A DNA stretch of 64,000 nt from Amborella trichopoda (Eukaryota > Streptophyta > Magnoliopsida > Amborellales > Amborellaceae): contig NW_006499912.1 of NCBI RefSeq assembly GCF_000471905.2, positions 1 through 64,000 of the forward strand, in the 5' to 3' direction. Below, in pieces: positions 1-12,635 of this stretch; positions within the stretch are counted from its first letter, which is position 1; each line of letters begins with the position of its first letter. The position numbers were made by a program, and so were the translations under genes. The notes beneath the pieces were generated by a model. It made no database searches. It was given only the letters and a program-made list of their open reading frames with translations, and was not told where the DNA came from.

Positions 1-1300
1 AAAATAATATTTTTTATAATATCCATGGGGCCCCATAATGCACATAGGCCCATCAAGTAGCATGTGGGTGGGGGGCCATAGTGCACATGGGCCCATCATG
101 TAGCATGTGGGTGGGGGCCCATCATGTAGCATGTGGGTGGGGGTCCGCATGTGCCACAAAAGGGTGGCATGCCCCACCCTTTTTGAATTTTCTTATTTAC
201 TTTTAAGATAAGGTTAGTTTGATTTGTGGCATGTGGTCAAATCTTTGAAGGGATATATTGACCATTGCTTTATCTATTATGTAACAAGTTTATTTTAAAG
301 AGATATGGTCAATTTGAATTGATATGGATCTTATCTTATTTATATTTGGTAGTATTTATTTACTTGATATTATTTGACATATCCTTATGGAATATGTGAC
401 ATAGATCATGCAATTTTATAGAATGCATGATATTTATTTTATTTAAATATATTGATGGGAAAATGGTTTAGAAAAAGGGGATAATGGTTCATGCACCTTC
501 CATAATGTTGATGGCCCATCTATGAAATGAATGGCTCAGATCTCTCACCCCACAAGTCACCCTTGATCGACGGTCTATGTTTAATCTCACAATAAGAGAC
601 AAGCTAAAGAAAACCCTAAGAAACCCTAATCTTATTCAAAGCCTATCAAAAGATATTGTCTTTACCCAAAAATCTCACCTTATCTCTTGTACCTAATTCC
701 CATGTTTCTCTCATATCCCAAAAATGGGGCACGCACCACTCTCTCATGTTTGATTTCTCTCTCTTACACATTGTGAAAGAACCTAAGGGTTTAGGTTGTG
801 GAGTTCTTCTATCCTATCTCTCAAATATGGATTTACGGCTAAGGGTTTTAGGGTTTAGCAAAAAGAGAATTCATCTCTCTCAAACTAGGTTGCTAAAAGA
901 ATTCACCTAGGGTTTGAGTTTGTGATCAAAGGGGTTCATATTCCATTGGTGTGGCTTGGCCGAAATTTACTTTCTCGATTCAAGATTGAAGCTAGACCGT
1001 TGATCCTGTGCCATTAGATGGTGGTGACTCGGTGTGGGATGTAATAAGCCCGGTTGAGGTAATCTCCGGCACTCTTCTTTTTTGTTTCTTGCAATTTTGT
1101 CTTTTATTCTCAAGCATAGTGTATAGTTGTTTCAATTGCATCAAATTGTTAAGATCTTGGTTTTATTGTTATGTTGATTTTACTTTAAAATTTATCTTAT
1201 TATAATAAAGATCACCTGTAAGTGATCTTTTGCTAAAAGAAAGGGGTGAAAAAAAAAAAAATGTATTCCCTTGTAAAAGATCACATAGGTCTTACTTTCA
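1..1300 (+). repeat. C1 5' LTR (visible part)
   Basis: It aligns to the last ~1070 bases of the 3' LTR and ends in CA at 1300, directly before a primer-binding-type sequence. It holds extra sequence relative to the 3' copy. Bases 1-150 contain three to four direct repeats of a G-rich unit of about 29-50 bp with the core GTAGCATGTGGGTGGG, represented by at most one weak copy at 5950-6000. The region 600-660 has the polyadenylation/leader look common in long Copia LTRs (CCCTAAGAAACCCTAATC). Confidence 0.8.
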
Positions 1301-1315
1301 TTGGTATCAAAGCTA
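1301..1315 (+). other. C1 primer-binding site
   Basis: TTGGTATCAAAGCTA follows the LTR end at once and resembles TGGTATCAGAGC, the initiator-methionine tRNA complement used by plant Copia elements. It fixes the LTR/internal junction and the plus orientation. Confidence 0.75.
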
Positions 1316-4300
1316 TTGATACTTGATGTTATTAGTTATCTTTTCTCTTTATTGAGTTTAGATGAAACTTGGGAATGAGATATAAAAAAGCTAATGACCT
1401 TTGTGGTCAAGAAATACACTCACGATTAAGAATTATTGAAATACTCTAACACCAAAAAGGCAGTCTGCAGAATAAGTATTCTACGTTATTTTAGAGTAAT
1501 GATATAAATAAGATAATGAGGTATTTTTCTATTACATACTTCAATGATATTTTGTGTCTTTAAGAGTAGGATCTACCTTAAAAATTTCAGTGGGAGATCC
1601 TTAGGGAATTGAGAGTTATGGAATCATCAATGAAGGGTGTCAGTTCTGACCCTGTAAAATCCAAAAACTATCCATTGAGTTCCGTGATTTTTTCCACCAA
1701 TCACATGATTTTATTTCTTGGTGAAGTTTTACTGTAACTCACAAAATTGAGTCAATGTTCAAGCAAAAAAAATTTTCATCAATAATTCCTTGTGGTTTGA
1801 AAGATATGATCAATTTATTGAAGGATGCGCAAATGTTGTTTTCTGCAACAAAAACTATTTCCATGACTTGGAAGTCATGATTTTATTTCTATACTTAACA
1901 GAATGTTTTATGGTCCACACTGAATTTTAAACTTCTATTCTGAGTCTATTTTCTAATAAAATTTATTTCAAAGAGAAATATCTATGGGAAGAGATGAATA
2001 AACATTTTGATTTGAAGAGAGGTCATCATGAATTTTCTACAATTTGGTATGTTATTCATTGAAGACATGAATATCTATATTTATCAAGCCCATTTAACAG
2101 AGTGATATAAGGCTTGTGAAAATATATGTGTTACTATTATGTATCTAATTTCAAATAAAATTTGTTTGAAAGATAAACTTCATGATGGTAGAGAGAAAGA
2201 CAATTTTACTAGATAGTATTCATCCTGAAACTCTGCAATATGATTTATTTTGTGATACGAATGCCACTTATTTATTTCTCTGAAGGAAAGTACTATTTGG
2301 GATTCAAACTATGATGTTATGATTTGATTTTGAGTTCAGTTTTCAACACAAAAGATTTCAAGAATAAATTCTTTGAGAATTGAGAGAAACCATTTTTTGT
2401 TGAGAGGTGCTCAATCTGATTTTCTGCTGAGAAAATTGCATTGTGACCTAAATGTCACTGAAACGAAGACCCACTATATAATAGGATTTAGGAATGGAAC
2501 TGATAATTATTTTATATTTTTGAATTTATTTCAATACTCAAAAGGATTTGGAGATAAGCTTTTTATGAGTTGATAGATATCATATTTTTATCATGGGATG
2601 CTCATATTCAATGCTATAGTAAATTAAAAGATGTGGCATGTTTAAGGCACATCCTTGAATTTCCAATGATGGAGACCTTTAATACCCATTTTGAAAGCCT
2701 TTATAGTGTGCCATGAGTATGGTTTATTATAGTACAACTCTAGAGAGATGTAATGCAGAGTTAGCAAGATAAGAGACTCTATCTGAAGAGTATTCGATCT
2801 GGAAATAGCAGAAGGAAGAAGAAATACAATACCTATAAAATCATCTTGGTTTCTTCAAAATGAAGGGATATATAGAGAGACTTGGTGGTAGCATAGAATC
2901 GCTAAAGATCAGTGGGAGCATCGAAATTATGACATTTGAAATAATGGGATGAATAAGATATTTTCTTCACGATGTAAGATAGGAGAATCCAAGTGCCGAA
3001 GAGATTGACACTTCGGGACATGTGAAATCAATGACCAATATATTCTCCATCAGTTGCGTGTACTTCCAAGATCACAAAAGCTTATCAAATAAGTAAAAGC
3101 GATGAATCCAAAAAGCCCAAGTATCACACTACATGGTTTTGAGGTATGAAATCTATCCCACATTAAATGGTGAGGTCATATAGGAAAAGAGAATTCAATA
3201 ACTTTGTTTAATGTGCTTTGGTCATATTTTGGCTAATTGTTTTATGAATATGTATGGAGTGTATGGACATTAAGTGATAAGTGCTAACAAATTTGAAAGT
3301 GTCGGTTTTGAATACCTTGTGTTTTTGTGCCTCTTTGTGCTTGAGTATGAACTACTTAAGGTAATGATACTCATAGAGATGTGATTTGATCAAGGGCTTT
3401 GAGCCTTAACGATGAAACACGAGAGATGGGTGTGGCTCATTCAAATATGTGAGCACAAAAGGGGTGTTCTGATGGAACTTAGTATTGGTGACCATCCTCT
3501 CAATAATGTCTATAATATGATGCGTTGTATGAGAAGATGATCTCTTGATAAATTCTCCATAATTGCCAAAAATGAAGTATTTTGTCAAAGCTTTAATAGA
3601 GACATTATTTAGTCATGCTTTATTTTGGATAAAATTATAAGATGGTATATATGATTTGTTTTTGTGGCCATGAACTTGACTTGGTAGGAAATTGAAGATG
3701 AATGTAGTAAAATGATTTATGAAGGCTAAGCATGTATTTTAAAATTAAATTGGATGATTTGAAAAAAGCCTATGTCTATGAATATGATTTTGAGAAAACC
3801 ACATAGTCTTGTAAGGTTCATTAAGTCTTTATGAAAATCATTTTAAATTGTCATACTATTATATAACTATTGCTTGTGAATGCATATGTATATATATATA
3901 TACCAATTCAATTTTTTTTATTAAACAGAAAAACATTATGTTTTGAAGGTATTTATAAAAGTGGAAGAAAAACTATCATGCACTATTTTTTTTTTAAAAT
4001 ACCTATATGCCTTGACCCATGTTTCTAGTTATTTAGAATCCTCGATTACCTAAGACTTTGAACCATCGGGAATGTTGTAGAAATGCCATCATGATAGGCT
4101 TCTCTAACACATGTTGTGTTGATTAGATAACTTGGTTTGTATGAATTTACAACCAAGATGTCTAGTGTGGTTGAACCTTTGTGGTTCATGAAGGTTTTTG
4201 CATATTGTGAAACCAATGGGTATTGAATTATATATTGCATGAGACTTGATATGCTACGTCATGATATATGCATAACAATGTTGAGAATGTATATGTTGTA

Positions 4301-5074
4301 TGTGCAATAATTGAGTGAGAGCTGCTACAGTCCCACGTTTTTTTAGCTGCTTGGATATTTAAATACACAGGTGCAAGCTATCTCACAGATCCAGATGATG
4401 CGAAGTCTACATCTGGATATGTGTTCATGCTTGGAGGGTTTGCAGTTTCTTAGAAATCAAAGAAACAGGATGTGACGAAATTGCCCACCATGACAGCAGA
4501 GTACGTGTCGTGCTGTTTGATGATCGACTTGACTTTCACTTTGTGTGTTGTGAGATAGTAAGAATTTTCTATGACAGCACGGTGATGATATGCGTGTCAA
4601 AGGAGCCATGATTCCATAAGAACTTCAAGCATATAAAACCATGTTTTTATCACCTGAGGAATGAGGTAAGATTGAGAAAGATTGAGATCCAGATAAATTA
4701 AATATTCCAGTGGGAGGACGTGCTAGTATTTAACATACTAAATGGAACAACAGACTATAATGTTGTTCACCCATGGAATCTAAATGTTTAGTGCTGGTTG
4801 TATGGCTATAAAAGGGAACAACTTATTTGAAAAACTCTTTTGACCTCATGAACATACGACCCCATAGGATGAGGGTACGTGATGGTCTTTTGCGACAACA
4901 GGCTCATGATTCGCATTGCGATGTAAAAGATGAGCTACGACCATTTTTGACATGAGATTCGAGCAACAAAGTGAAAATTGTGTACTTGAGAGAGATTGTA
5001 ATTGGGAGAGAGAGATGAGAGTGAGAAAAAATGAGAAAAAGAGAATGCAAGGCCTTCAAAGGCCAAGTGGGAGA
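1316..5074 (+). mobile_element. C1 internal region, decayed, with RNase H remnant
   Basis: This AT-rich stretch has no long open frame. At about 4400-4440 the plus strand encodes a Copia RNase H signature, STSGYVFMLGGFAVS, followed by the lysine-rich KSKKQ block and a TAEYV-like end, the usual order in that domain. I could not place gag, protease, integrase or RT confidently between 1316 and 4300, so this part may be strongly diverged or largely non-coding. A purine tract (GGCCAAGTGGGAGA, ending at 5074) sits where the polypurine tract should be. Confidence 0.6.
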
Positions 5075-6994
5075 TGTTGGGTTCATGTGACCTTTAAAAG
5101 CTTTATGAGTGCTTGTAAAATGAAATGATATAGTGGAACATGAACTCAGTAGGAGTGTAGTCCCTCGTGGACCATACTAAGCAAACGATGGTTTGCTGAT
5201 ACCGATCTGTGCTTAACGATCTAGGCCAGTCGGTTGGAAAAAACCCATGTTACCTGGGCATAAAGAACAAACCGAGAAGGGTTCTAATGGGTTAGCCCTT
5301 ATGAGGTCAGTGAATATGCCCGGATGAGTGAGCCGAGGGACTGTGTGACCCCTGTGTGTGATGGTGGCCTACAGAGACAGGGGTCAAAACCTCATCTCTG
5401 TACCATCACACGACATACATATCAATAAATCGTTCTTGAAAGCTAGAAATCCACCTTTTAGGGTGAAGCGTATGCATGTGCGAGAGATACCCCTATACGC
5501 CATAGAGCTGTGGTCGCATAAGGTCTTGGTGACCTTGATTTGTCTCTAGGGGACGACCTGAAATCTACAGATTGAGATTGTGATCCCTTGGCTCATCGGC
5601 CGGACTTTGGTGACCCACTAATGGGCCCCTACTTGGACTGTGGGTCAAAAAAAACACTGGGCCAGTCTGATAAAGCAAGTGTGGTCAGTAGTCCACAGTT
5701 GAAGGTGAAGTGCCCCAAGATTATTGATTCCAAAACCATATGCATCCTTTTCCCATCAAATTAATTTAATTGTGTTTGTTTTATGATTAAAATTATTTTA
5801 ATATTATTATTTGAATTTTTATGAACCCCTGGATATTTTATTTATAATTTTTGGATTATAAAATTAAAGATATTGATTTTACAATCGTTTAAATATTCAA
5901 ATAATATTCTAAAATATTTTTATTAATTTTAAATATATAAAAATATCATGGGGGCCGATTGTGTACATGGGCCTGCCATATTTTTTTAGAAGGTGGGGCC
6001 TATGAGTGCCTCCCTTGAGTGGCACACCCCACCCTTATTCTCTTTCCTATGTTTTGGTGATATGGCATGTGGCTATATGGTTGGAAGATATTGACTAAAT
6101 ATTGACTTGATATATCTTTGAAAGATGTGGAAAGATAGAGTGACTTGTGCTATTTTATGCTATATAAAATGTTTTAATTAGATTTAATTTATTTAATTTC
6201 TATTGATGGGAAAATGATTTAGAAAAAGGAGATAATAGTTCATGCACCTTCCATATTGTTGATGGCCCATCTATGACATGGATGGTTCAGATCTCTCACC
6301 CTACAAGTCACCCTTGATCGACAGTCTATGTTCAATCTCACAAGAAGAGGCAAGCCAAAAAAACCCTAAGAAACCCTAATCTTATTCAAAGCCTATAAAA
6401 ATGGATATTCTCTACCCAAAATCTCTACACCTTATTTTTATCTCTCTCTCTCTCTTAAGATAGTTTATTTCTCTCATGTTTGATCTCTCTCTTCCACATT
6501 GTGAAAGAACCTAAGGGTTTAGGTTATGGAGTTCTTTTCTCCTATCTCTCAAATATAGATTTATGGGTAATGGTTTTAGAGTTTAGCAAAAAGAGAATCC
6601 ATCTCTCTCAAACTACGTTGCTAAGAGAATTTACTTAGGGTGTCGCTTGGCCAAAATTTTCTTTCGCAAATCAAGATTGAAGCTAGATCGTTGATCCCGG
6701 GCCATCGGATGGCGGTGACTCGGTGTGGGGTATAATAAGCCCGGTTGAGGTAATCTCCAGCACTCTTCTTTTTGTTTCTTGCAATCTTATCTTTTATTCT
6801 CAAGCATAGTACATGGTTGTTTCAATGACATCAAGTTGTTAAGATCTTGGTTTTAGTGTTATGTTGACTTTATTTTGAAATTTATCTTATTATAATACGG
6901 ACCACATGTAAGTGATCTTTTGCCAAAAGAAAGGGGTGAAGAAAAAAAAAAAAAATGTATTCCCAGGTAAATGATCACATAGGCATTTCTTTCA
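5075..6994 (+). repeat. C1 3' LTR, about 1.92 kb
   Basis: It starts TGTTGGGTTCATG directly after a polypurine-like tract and ends TTTCTTTCA, matching CTTACTTTCA at the end of the 5' LTR. A TATA-like TATAAAAA lies at 6394-6401, about 600 bases before the LTR end, in the stretch that aligns best with the 5' LTR. A short CT repeat follows at 6435-6455. The right flank falls abruptly into a different Copia coding region, so this end is a true insertion boundary. Confidence 0.8.
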
Positions 6995-9205
6995 TCTCTT
7001 TCATCTACACAGTGACATATGTGACTTGAATAATATTCTCACAAGAGAAGAAAAAGATAGTTCATTACTTTCATGGATGACTTGTCACGTTATACATATG
7101 TATATTTATCCAGATATAAAATGAAGCTTTTAAAAAGTTTAAGATTTTCATAGCTAAATTTGAGAAACAATTCAACAAGAAAATCAAAATTTTAAGAAAT
7201 GATAGGGTAGAGAGTACTTATCTAATGAGTTTACAATTTTTTGTAAAAACAATTGAATTATATACCAAGTGACTTCCTCCACAAAATGGTTTACTAGAAG
7301 AAAAAATAGTACATTGGTAAAAATAGTTAATTCCATGTTAATAAATTCATATTTACTTGTAAATTTATGGGGTAAAGCCTTACATTCGGATTGTATAATA
7401 ATCAATAAAATTGCATATCAGAAATTTAATAAAATCCCTTGTGTTATCATTTAATAAAAAAATCAGTAAATTTTCTTCAAGGTTGGTGATATTTGGCAGA
7501 TATACGGCTCCCTAATTTTGAAAGAACTAAACTTGGACCAAGAATCTTTAGGTTTGTATTTTTACGGTATGCTCAAAATAGTATAGCATGCTGGTTCTTG
7601 AAGCTTAACTCAAACGTATTAATAGTCTAGAGATGCAGTATTTTTTGCAAACTTAACACATAAAAATGAACCTGGAAGTACTAACATTCTAACAACTAGT
7701 GAAGAACATAATGAATACCAAAATACTTACGTTGAATCAATAGAAATAACAGCGATGAGGCATCAAAACATCTAAGAAGTAGAAGAGCAAGAAGAGACCC
7801 AGTTCTATAATTTTGGTCTTCCTTTTATATTCACCATGTTGAAGCAAATCAAAGAAAGGCGTTAAGTGCAGTACCTATTACTTTAAAAGCGGAGGAATGT
7901 CCTCCCTCATTAGGCGAAGCTTTGGCATCATATGATGTAATGTTTTAGAGGGAGGCCGTTGATAGCAAAATTGACTCTATATTGCTAATAAAACTAAAAA
8001 ATTAGTGGGTCTACCACCAGGTTGTAAACCTACAACATGTAAATAAAATTTTAAAGAAAACATAATGCAGAGGGGTCAATTAATAAGTATAAAGCTAGAT
8101 TGGTGGCCAAAGAACTTAAAATAAAATAAAATAAAATAGAAAGCATAGACTAATTTGACATGTATGCCCCGGTGGCAAGAATATCTACTATGAATTGCTT
8201 TTTATCAATAGCATCCATCAACTATCTTGTCATTCAATAAATGGATGTTAAAAACTGCATTTCTAAATGGTGAACTAGATGAGGAAATTTATATTGTGGA
8301 TGTTAAAAACTGCATTTCTAAATTGTGAACTATATGAGAAAATTTATATTGAACGACCCAAAGAGTTTGTAATGCCTAGTCATCAAAATAAAGTTTGTAA
8401 ATTGGTCAAATCTCTTTATGGACTAAAGCAGGTGCCAAAACAATGGTACAACAAATTTGATATTGTATTGATATCAAATGGTTTTAAAAGGAATGATGTA
8501 GATAATAGGTATGTTTATAGTAGAGTAATTATTTTTATGTGTCATTATGTATCTCTATGTAGATGATAAGTTAATTTTTTACCCTAACCTAGAAATTGTA
8601 AAGGAAACTACAGATTTCCTCTCATCTAACTTTGATATGAAGGACTTGGCAGAAGCAAATGTGATATTTGGTATCAAAATAATGAGAAAAGAAAAATAGT
8701 TAGTATTAACATAATCTCACTATACTAAGAAAATACTCTATAAGTTTAAAAATATGTATAGTAAACTAGTCCTTACACTGATAGATTCTCATACAAAGTT
8801 AAAGAAAAATGGTGGGAGATGTATATCTCAAATAGAATATACTAAAGGTGATTAGTAGTTTAGTGTATACAATGAGTAGCACGAGGCCTAACATTGCATG
8901 TGCAATCGAAAAACTTAGTAGTTATACATGTTGCCCTAGTAGAAAGCATTGAGAAGCAATCTCTCAAGTTCTAAGATATTTGAAAAGGAACTATCAATTT
9001 TGACATGCATTATGTGAGTTACGTAAAGGTGTTGGAAGAGTGATGCAAACTAGAGCATGAAATTCCAAGATTCACTATCAACATCTGGATGGATATGTAG
9101 TTGGTGATAGTGGATACAAAGATTAGAGCAAATTTTCAATCCGTAAAACAAGGCAAAATGGACACCTTCACGAAGCCACTTGCTAAACACCAAGCTAAGT
9201 GAATA
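6995..9205 (+). mobile_element. Ty1/copia fragment C2: integrase, RT, RNase H
   Basis: This is a plus-strand Copia pol remnant in normal domain order. At 7010-7130 is the start of the integrase core, with a DDLSRYTYVYL-type block. At 7269-7454 comes the NGLLE/KN and LWGKAL region typical of Copia integrase after its catalytic core. RT lies at 8240-8570, and the end of RT plus RNase H at about 8880-9200, where a TRPDIA-like motif and a KHIE-type end can be traced. The reading begins exactly where the C1 3' LTR stops, so C1 probably inserted into C2 and the missing 5' half lies left of the window. It is broken in many places. Confidence 0.7.
8279..8566 (+). mobile_element. C2 reverse-transcriptase segment
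   Basis: A 95-residue open frame contains the Copia RT block EIYIERPKEF-like (EKIYIERPKEFV), then KVCKLVKSLYGLKQ, which is the family's highly conserved KLxKSLYGLKQAPR motif, then the tryptophan-tyrosine pair (QWY). The catalytic YVDD region would follow near 8560. Family membership is clear; the fragment is part of a fossil and not a host gene. Confidence 0.8.
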
Positions 9206-9449
9206 AATTACAATTCTTTAAATAACAACTACAACCATTCCTAGCCTTGTATAACCACTGTAAATAAACTCAAATACCAACCCCTTATGGGGCAATTATA
9301 TATAAAGCAAGACTAGTTTGTGAATTACACTTTCATAGCATAAATTACATAAACTATGTCCCAAAGCTTAAATACATCATGAAACTAATCTAAACAAAAT
9401 TCTAAGGAATAAAATCAACTAAAAGGGGAATTAGAATGCCAAATTAAAA
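9206..9449. other. No recognisable feature
   Basis: AT-rich sequence between the last C2 coding trace and the C3 LTR-like region. It may be the remains of the C2 3' LTR, but no repeat partner is present in the window to test this. Confidence 0.4.
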
Positions 9450-11690
9450 TAGAGAAGCCATGTTTCGAACCCCATGTGCCGGGGCCACGCAATCGGGCCT
9501 TATAAGGACTTAATTTTATCCCTTGGGATTGTACAAAAGTGGTTCAATCTCACAAGAGTGTCATATCCAAATGGGAAGCAATTACAGACTTTAAAATCAG
9601 TTATTAAGATCTCAACAAACTTCCATTATCATCTAAAATGGAATGCATAAGGTTTGAATCGAATCGGATAAAGAACAAGAGAGTTATAGCCAAACTACAC
9701 ACGGTGGTCCCTCAGACCACCAAAACAGTCTTGTATGGAAAGATTATGAAACCCTATTGGTAAAAACGTGATGAAAAAGTTTTAAAAATTGAGTGACACT
9801 CTGAGACTACATTATTTGATGGATTTGAAGCAAAGTAATCAATGGATACTATGCATGATCATGGATTCTCATGCATATAGGCTATAACTCATGAAGGACC
9901 ACACTATGAATGAGCATGATGAAAAAGATGATCAATGAAAATTTTCCAAGGTCAATGATCAAATGGGGATTCTAAGATAAAAAATATGATATTATGAAAA
10001 AAGAAAATTTAATGGAGTTCACATGATAAATGTACACTCTGGACTTAAGCGTAAGAAAGGAGGACCACCATCAAGATCACAATTAATGGAACTCCAAAAG
10101 CTCTCTCTCTTCAATTTTCTTTCACAAAACCTTAGAATAAGGAGGGAAGCAATAATTTTCCAAAATGGTTTAAGAGTTGAGATAGTTAGAGTTTGAGATC
10201 TCATGATGTGCTTTATAACATGGGTGTAACCTTGGACTCAATCAATACCCTTGATGTATTAATCCAAAGGCACATGAGAGGCTAATGTACTTAGCCATCC
10301 ATCCCCATTCAACCACTGGGATGAAGGGATGAGATTTCACACCATTATCACTTACTCTAATCCTAAGTTATGCCACTTTATCATTTTGTCCTTGGCCCAT
10401 GTTTTTGTTTCAATTTTATCCAATATGGCCTGACAAAAATACCCTTAGTTTTTTTTAATAATTTATTAGAGTAGATAACCACAAAGGCTAAAGGGAAAAT
10501 AAGTAATTAACAAAGATCATACATGTGGAGATATTCTACTTTATCAAAGCCAATCACTTTGTAGATTTAAAATTTCAAACCATTCAATTTAAAGATAATG
10601 TCTCCTTCCAACATGTGTGCGAAGATATTTTTCAACTCAAATTTAAAAATGCATTTTCTCTATAAGATTAAATAAATAAATAAATTAAACTTCTCACATG
10701 CCATGCATGGCCTATGTGTGAGTTAATTAAGACATGTGATAAAATGGGGGCATTAATTTATAACATTATATAACAAACTATAACAATATATAATAAGACA
10801 CCAAAAACCAACCCCTTACAAAACAAGTAACCAAATGCCAATCTAGTTCCCTGCCTAGGCATTAGTGCCCAACTGGGGGTGATCCTAGAGTGAGGCGTGG
10901 GGTGCCACGTGGTAGCCCTATGGCCACTCGGACGCCACATGACACTACCAGGTCAGGACTAAAATGGAATTTGAGTCAAAGAATTTTAAAATCCTCTTTT
11001 ATTAGAAAATAAAATTCCAAAAATTTATCTAAAGTTCATAATAAATATTTAAAGTATTTTTTAATAATTATTAGGTTTTTCTCATCACTATAGGTATTGG
11101 AGTACTCTATTGAGCTAGTCTCGAATGATGTTCCGCCAAGTCTCAAAACAACTCAATAGACCTATGTTCCACAGCAGGGACACATAATTGGCCATATCAA
11201 AGCTGCTAAGCCCGAACTTTCGATCATTCAGCTCTCAATAGATTACAAGTGTACCCCTGTGGGACCTGATCTAACTCAATTACAGGGGTTCTCTCAAAGC
11301 ACATGTGCACTAGCTCTTCCAAACTCGGATAATGCATTTGGAAGAATGACTTCCCGTACGGAATGAAAATGCACATGCCATGAAATGGTATCGTATCAGG
11401 ATGCGGACTTATGTCCCATAAATATTGACCATTCCATACAGGGTGAATACTCAATAAGTACTCGGGTTCTATCTTTCTCGTTTGGATTCTCTAAGCCTTG
11501 ACTGATTGCAGCTAAACATGAGGCTAACCTATAAAATCCTGACTAGGAAGTGACCCTCACACCTCCTTGAGAAATTTCTCTCTCAACACATAAACTCTCT
11601 TGGTAAAAGAATCTGGGCTCCATTTCGCAAGATGCCAAGATTTTAATATCTTAATCGCTCCCACTGAATGAGAGACTACTTGAATTTAGG
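9450..11690 (-). repeat. Probable 3' LTR of Copia C3
   Basis: On the minus strand the C3 RNase H end is followed by a purine-rich GGCCAAGTGGGA block (complement at about 11700-11712), close to the C1 polypurine context, and then about 2.2 kb without coding potential. Within it, the minus strand around 10000-10230 has a TATA-like stretch followed by CT-rich leader-like sequence, as long Copia LTRs often show. No 5' LTR copy is in the window, so neither end is proven. Confidence 0.4.
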
Positions 11691-11699
11691 CCTTGATAG

Positions 11700-12635
11700 G
11701 CCATCCCACTTGGCCTTTTGAGGCCTGAATTCATATATATATCTCTCTGATTATGGTTCACAATAAATCAAAGCATGTACACTCAACCATGGATTTATCA
11801 TTCACAAGCAATAAACAAATTAATAACAACTATGTCAACCTCCTTAAACCCATCCCATGCACATGCCTCACAAAATCATTTGCCCCCAAGCCTTTGGGTA
11901 ATGGATCTACATGCATAGCCTCAGATGGAATGTCACCAACTTCTATTTCACCAGCTGCTATCTATTCTCTTACTCTATAATATTGAGCTTTAATGTCACT
12001 TCACTTGCTGTGGAACCTTCGTTCAACTGCCATTGCTATTGCAGGTTGATTGTCACACATGATTCTAATAGTTCCATATTTTACAGGGGTGAAGTTAAGA
12101 TGATTCAAGAACTTTTTAATCCAAATGGCTTCTAAAGTTACGAAACTGAGAGCTGTATACTTGGCTTCCATGGTAGATAGGGCTATAGTGTCTTGCTTCT
12201 TGGTGTGCTAAAAAATGACACCGCCCCCATAAAGAAATAGATAACCCGAAGTGGATCTCGAGTCATCCGGGTCTCCTTGATAGTCGGAGTCTATGTATCC
12301 CAAAACTTGAAGCTCACTCACATTGCCATAGGTTAATCCATAATCAAATGTTCCTTTCAAATACCTCATGATTCTTTTCACGGCTTTCCAATGTTCTAAT
12401 CCATGATCTCTTTGGAATCAACGAATCAAGCTTTGAGCAAAAGCTAGATCGGGTCTAGTTCCCATGGTTAAATACATTTTCCTCTCCTTTCCACAGGTGT
12501 ATCTATAGGCTTGGATTAACTCATACCAAATCTCTCAAGAACTTTCTTGCAATATGTATATTCAGATAATTGAATAGTGCGGGCTGCTCTATCTGTTATA
12601 ATATGAATCCTTAACACAAACGAAGCCTCTCCCAT
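11700..12635 (-). mobile_element. Copia C3, RNase H half
   Basis: The minus strand encodes the Copia end-of-RT and RNase H region: GYIDSDYQGDPDDSRSTSGY near 12230-12300, KKQDTIALSTMEAKY near 12150-12210, and CDNQPAIAMA near 12030-12060, in the usual order. At 12635 the sequence stops at the border of element T1 and the same Copia resumes at 25318. The two halves match the order of a single Copia pol, so they were one element before T1 inserted. Coding capacity is broken. Confidence 0.8.
12631..12635. other. Target-site duplication of T1, left copy
   Basis: CCCAT here equals CCCAT at 25318-25322, immediately outside the two T1 LTR ends. Five bases is the usual Ty3/gypsy duplication. It confirms both element borders and the disruption of C3. 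Confidence 0.85.

Larger units (their letters stand above)
1..6994 (+). mobile_element. Ty1/copia LTR retrotransposon C1, 5' end outside the window
   Basis: The stretch ending at 1300 is repeated at about 5925-6994 in the same orientation; a primer-binding-type site follows 1300 and a purine-rich tract precedes 5075. These are the two LTRs of one element read on the plus strand. The complete 3' LTR is about 1.92 kb, so the element begins several hundred bases before the window. The internal part is about 3.8 kb, short for an autonomous Copia. The only coding remnant I can place securely is RNase H at about 4350-4560. The element looks broken in many places. By eye the LTR copies differ at roughly one base in ten to twelve over their best-aligned 235 bases, suggesting an old insertion. 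Confidence 0.85.

Noticed and set aside
9440-9500. tRNA-like TTTCGAACCCC context near a GC-rich block
   Set aside because: A B-box-like word is present, but no A box at the right distance and no cloverleaf could be formed.
10758-10940. A minus-strand frame with a proline- and histidine-rich start
   Set aside because: It lies within the probable C3 LTR and has no domain.
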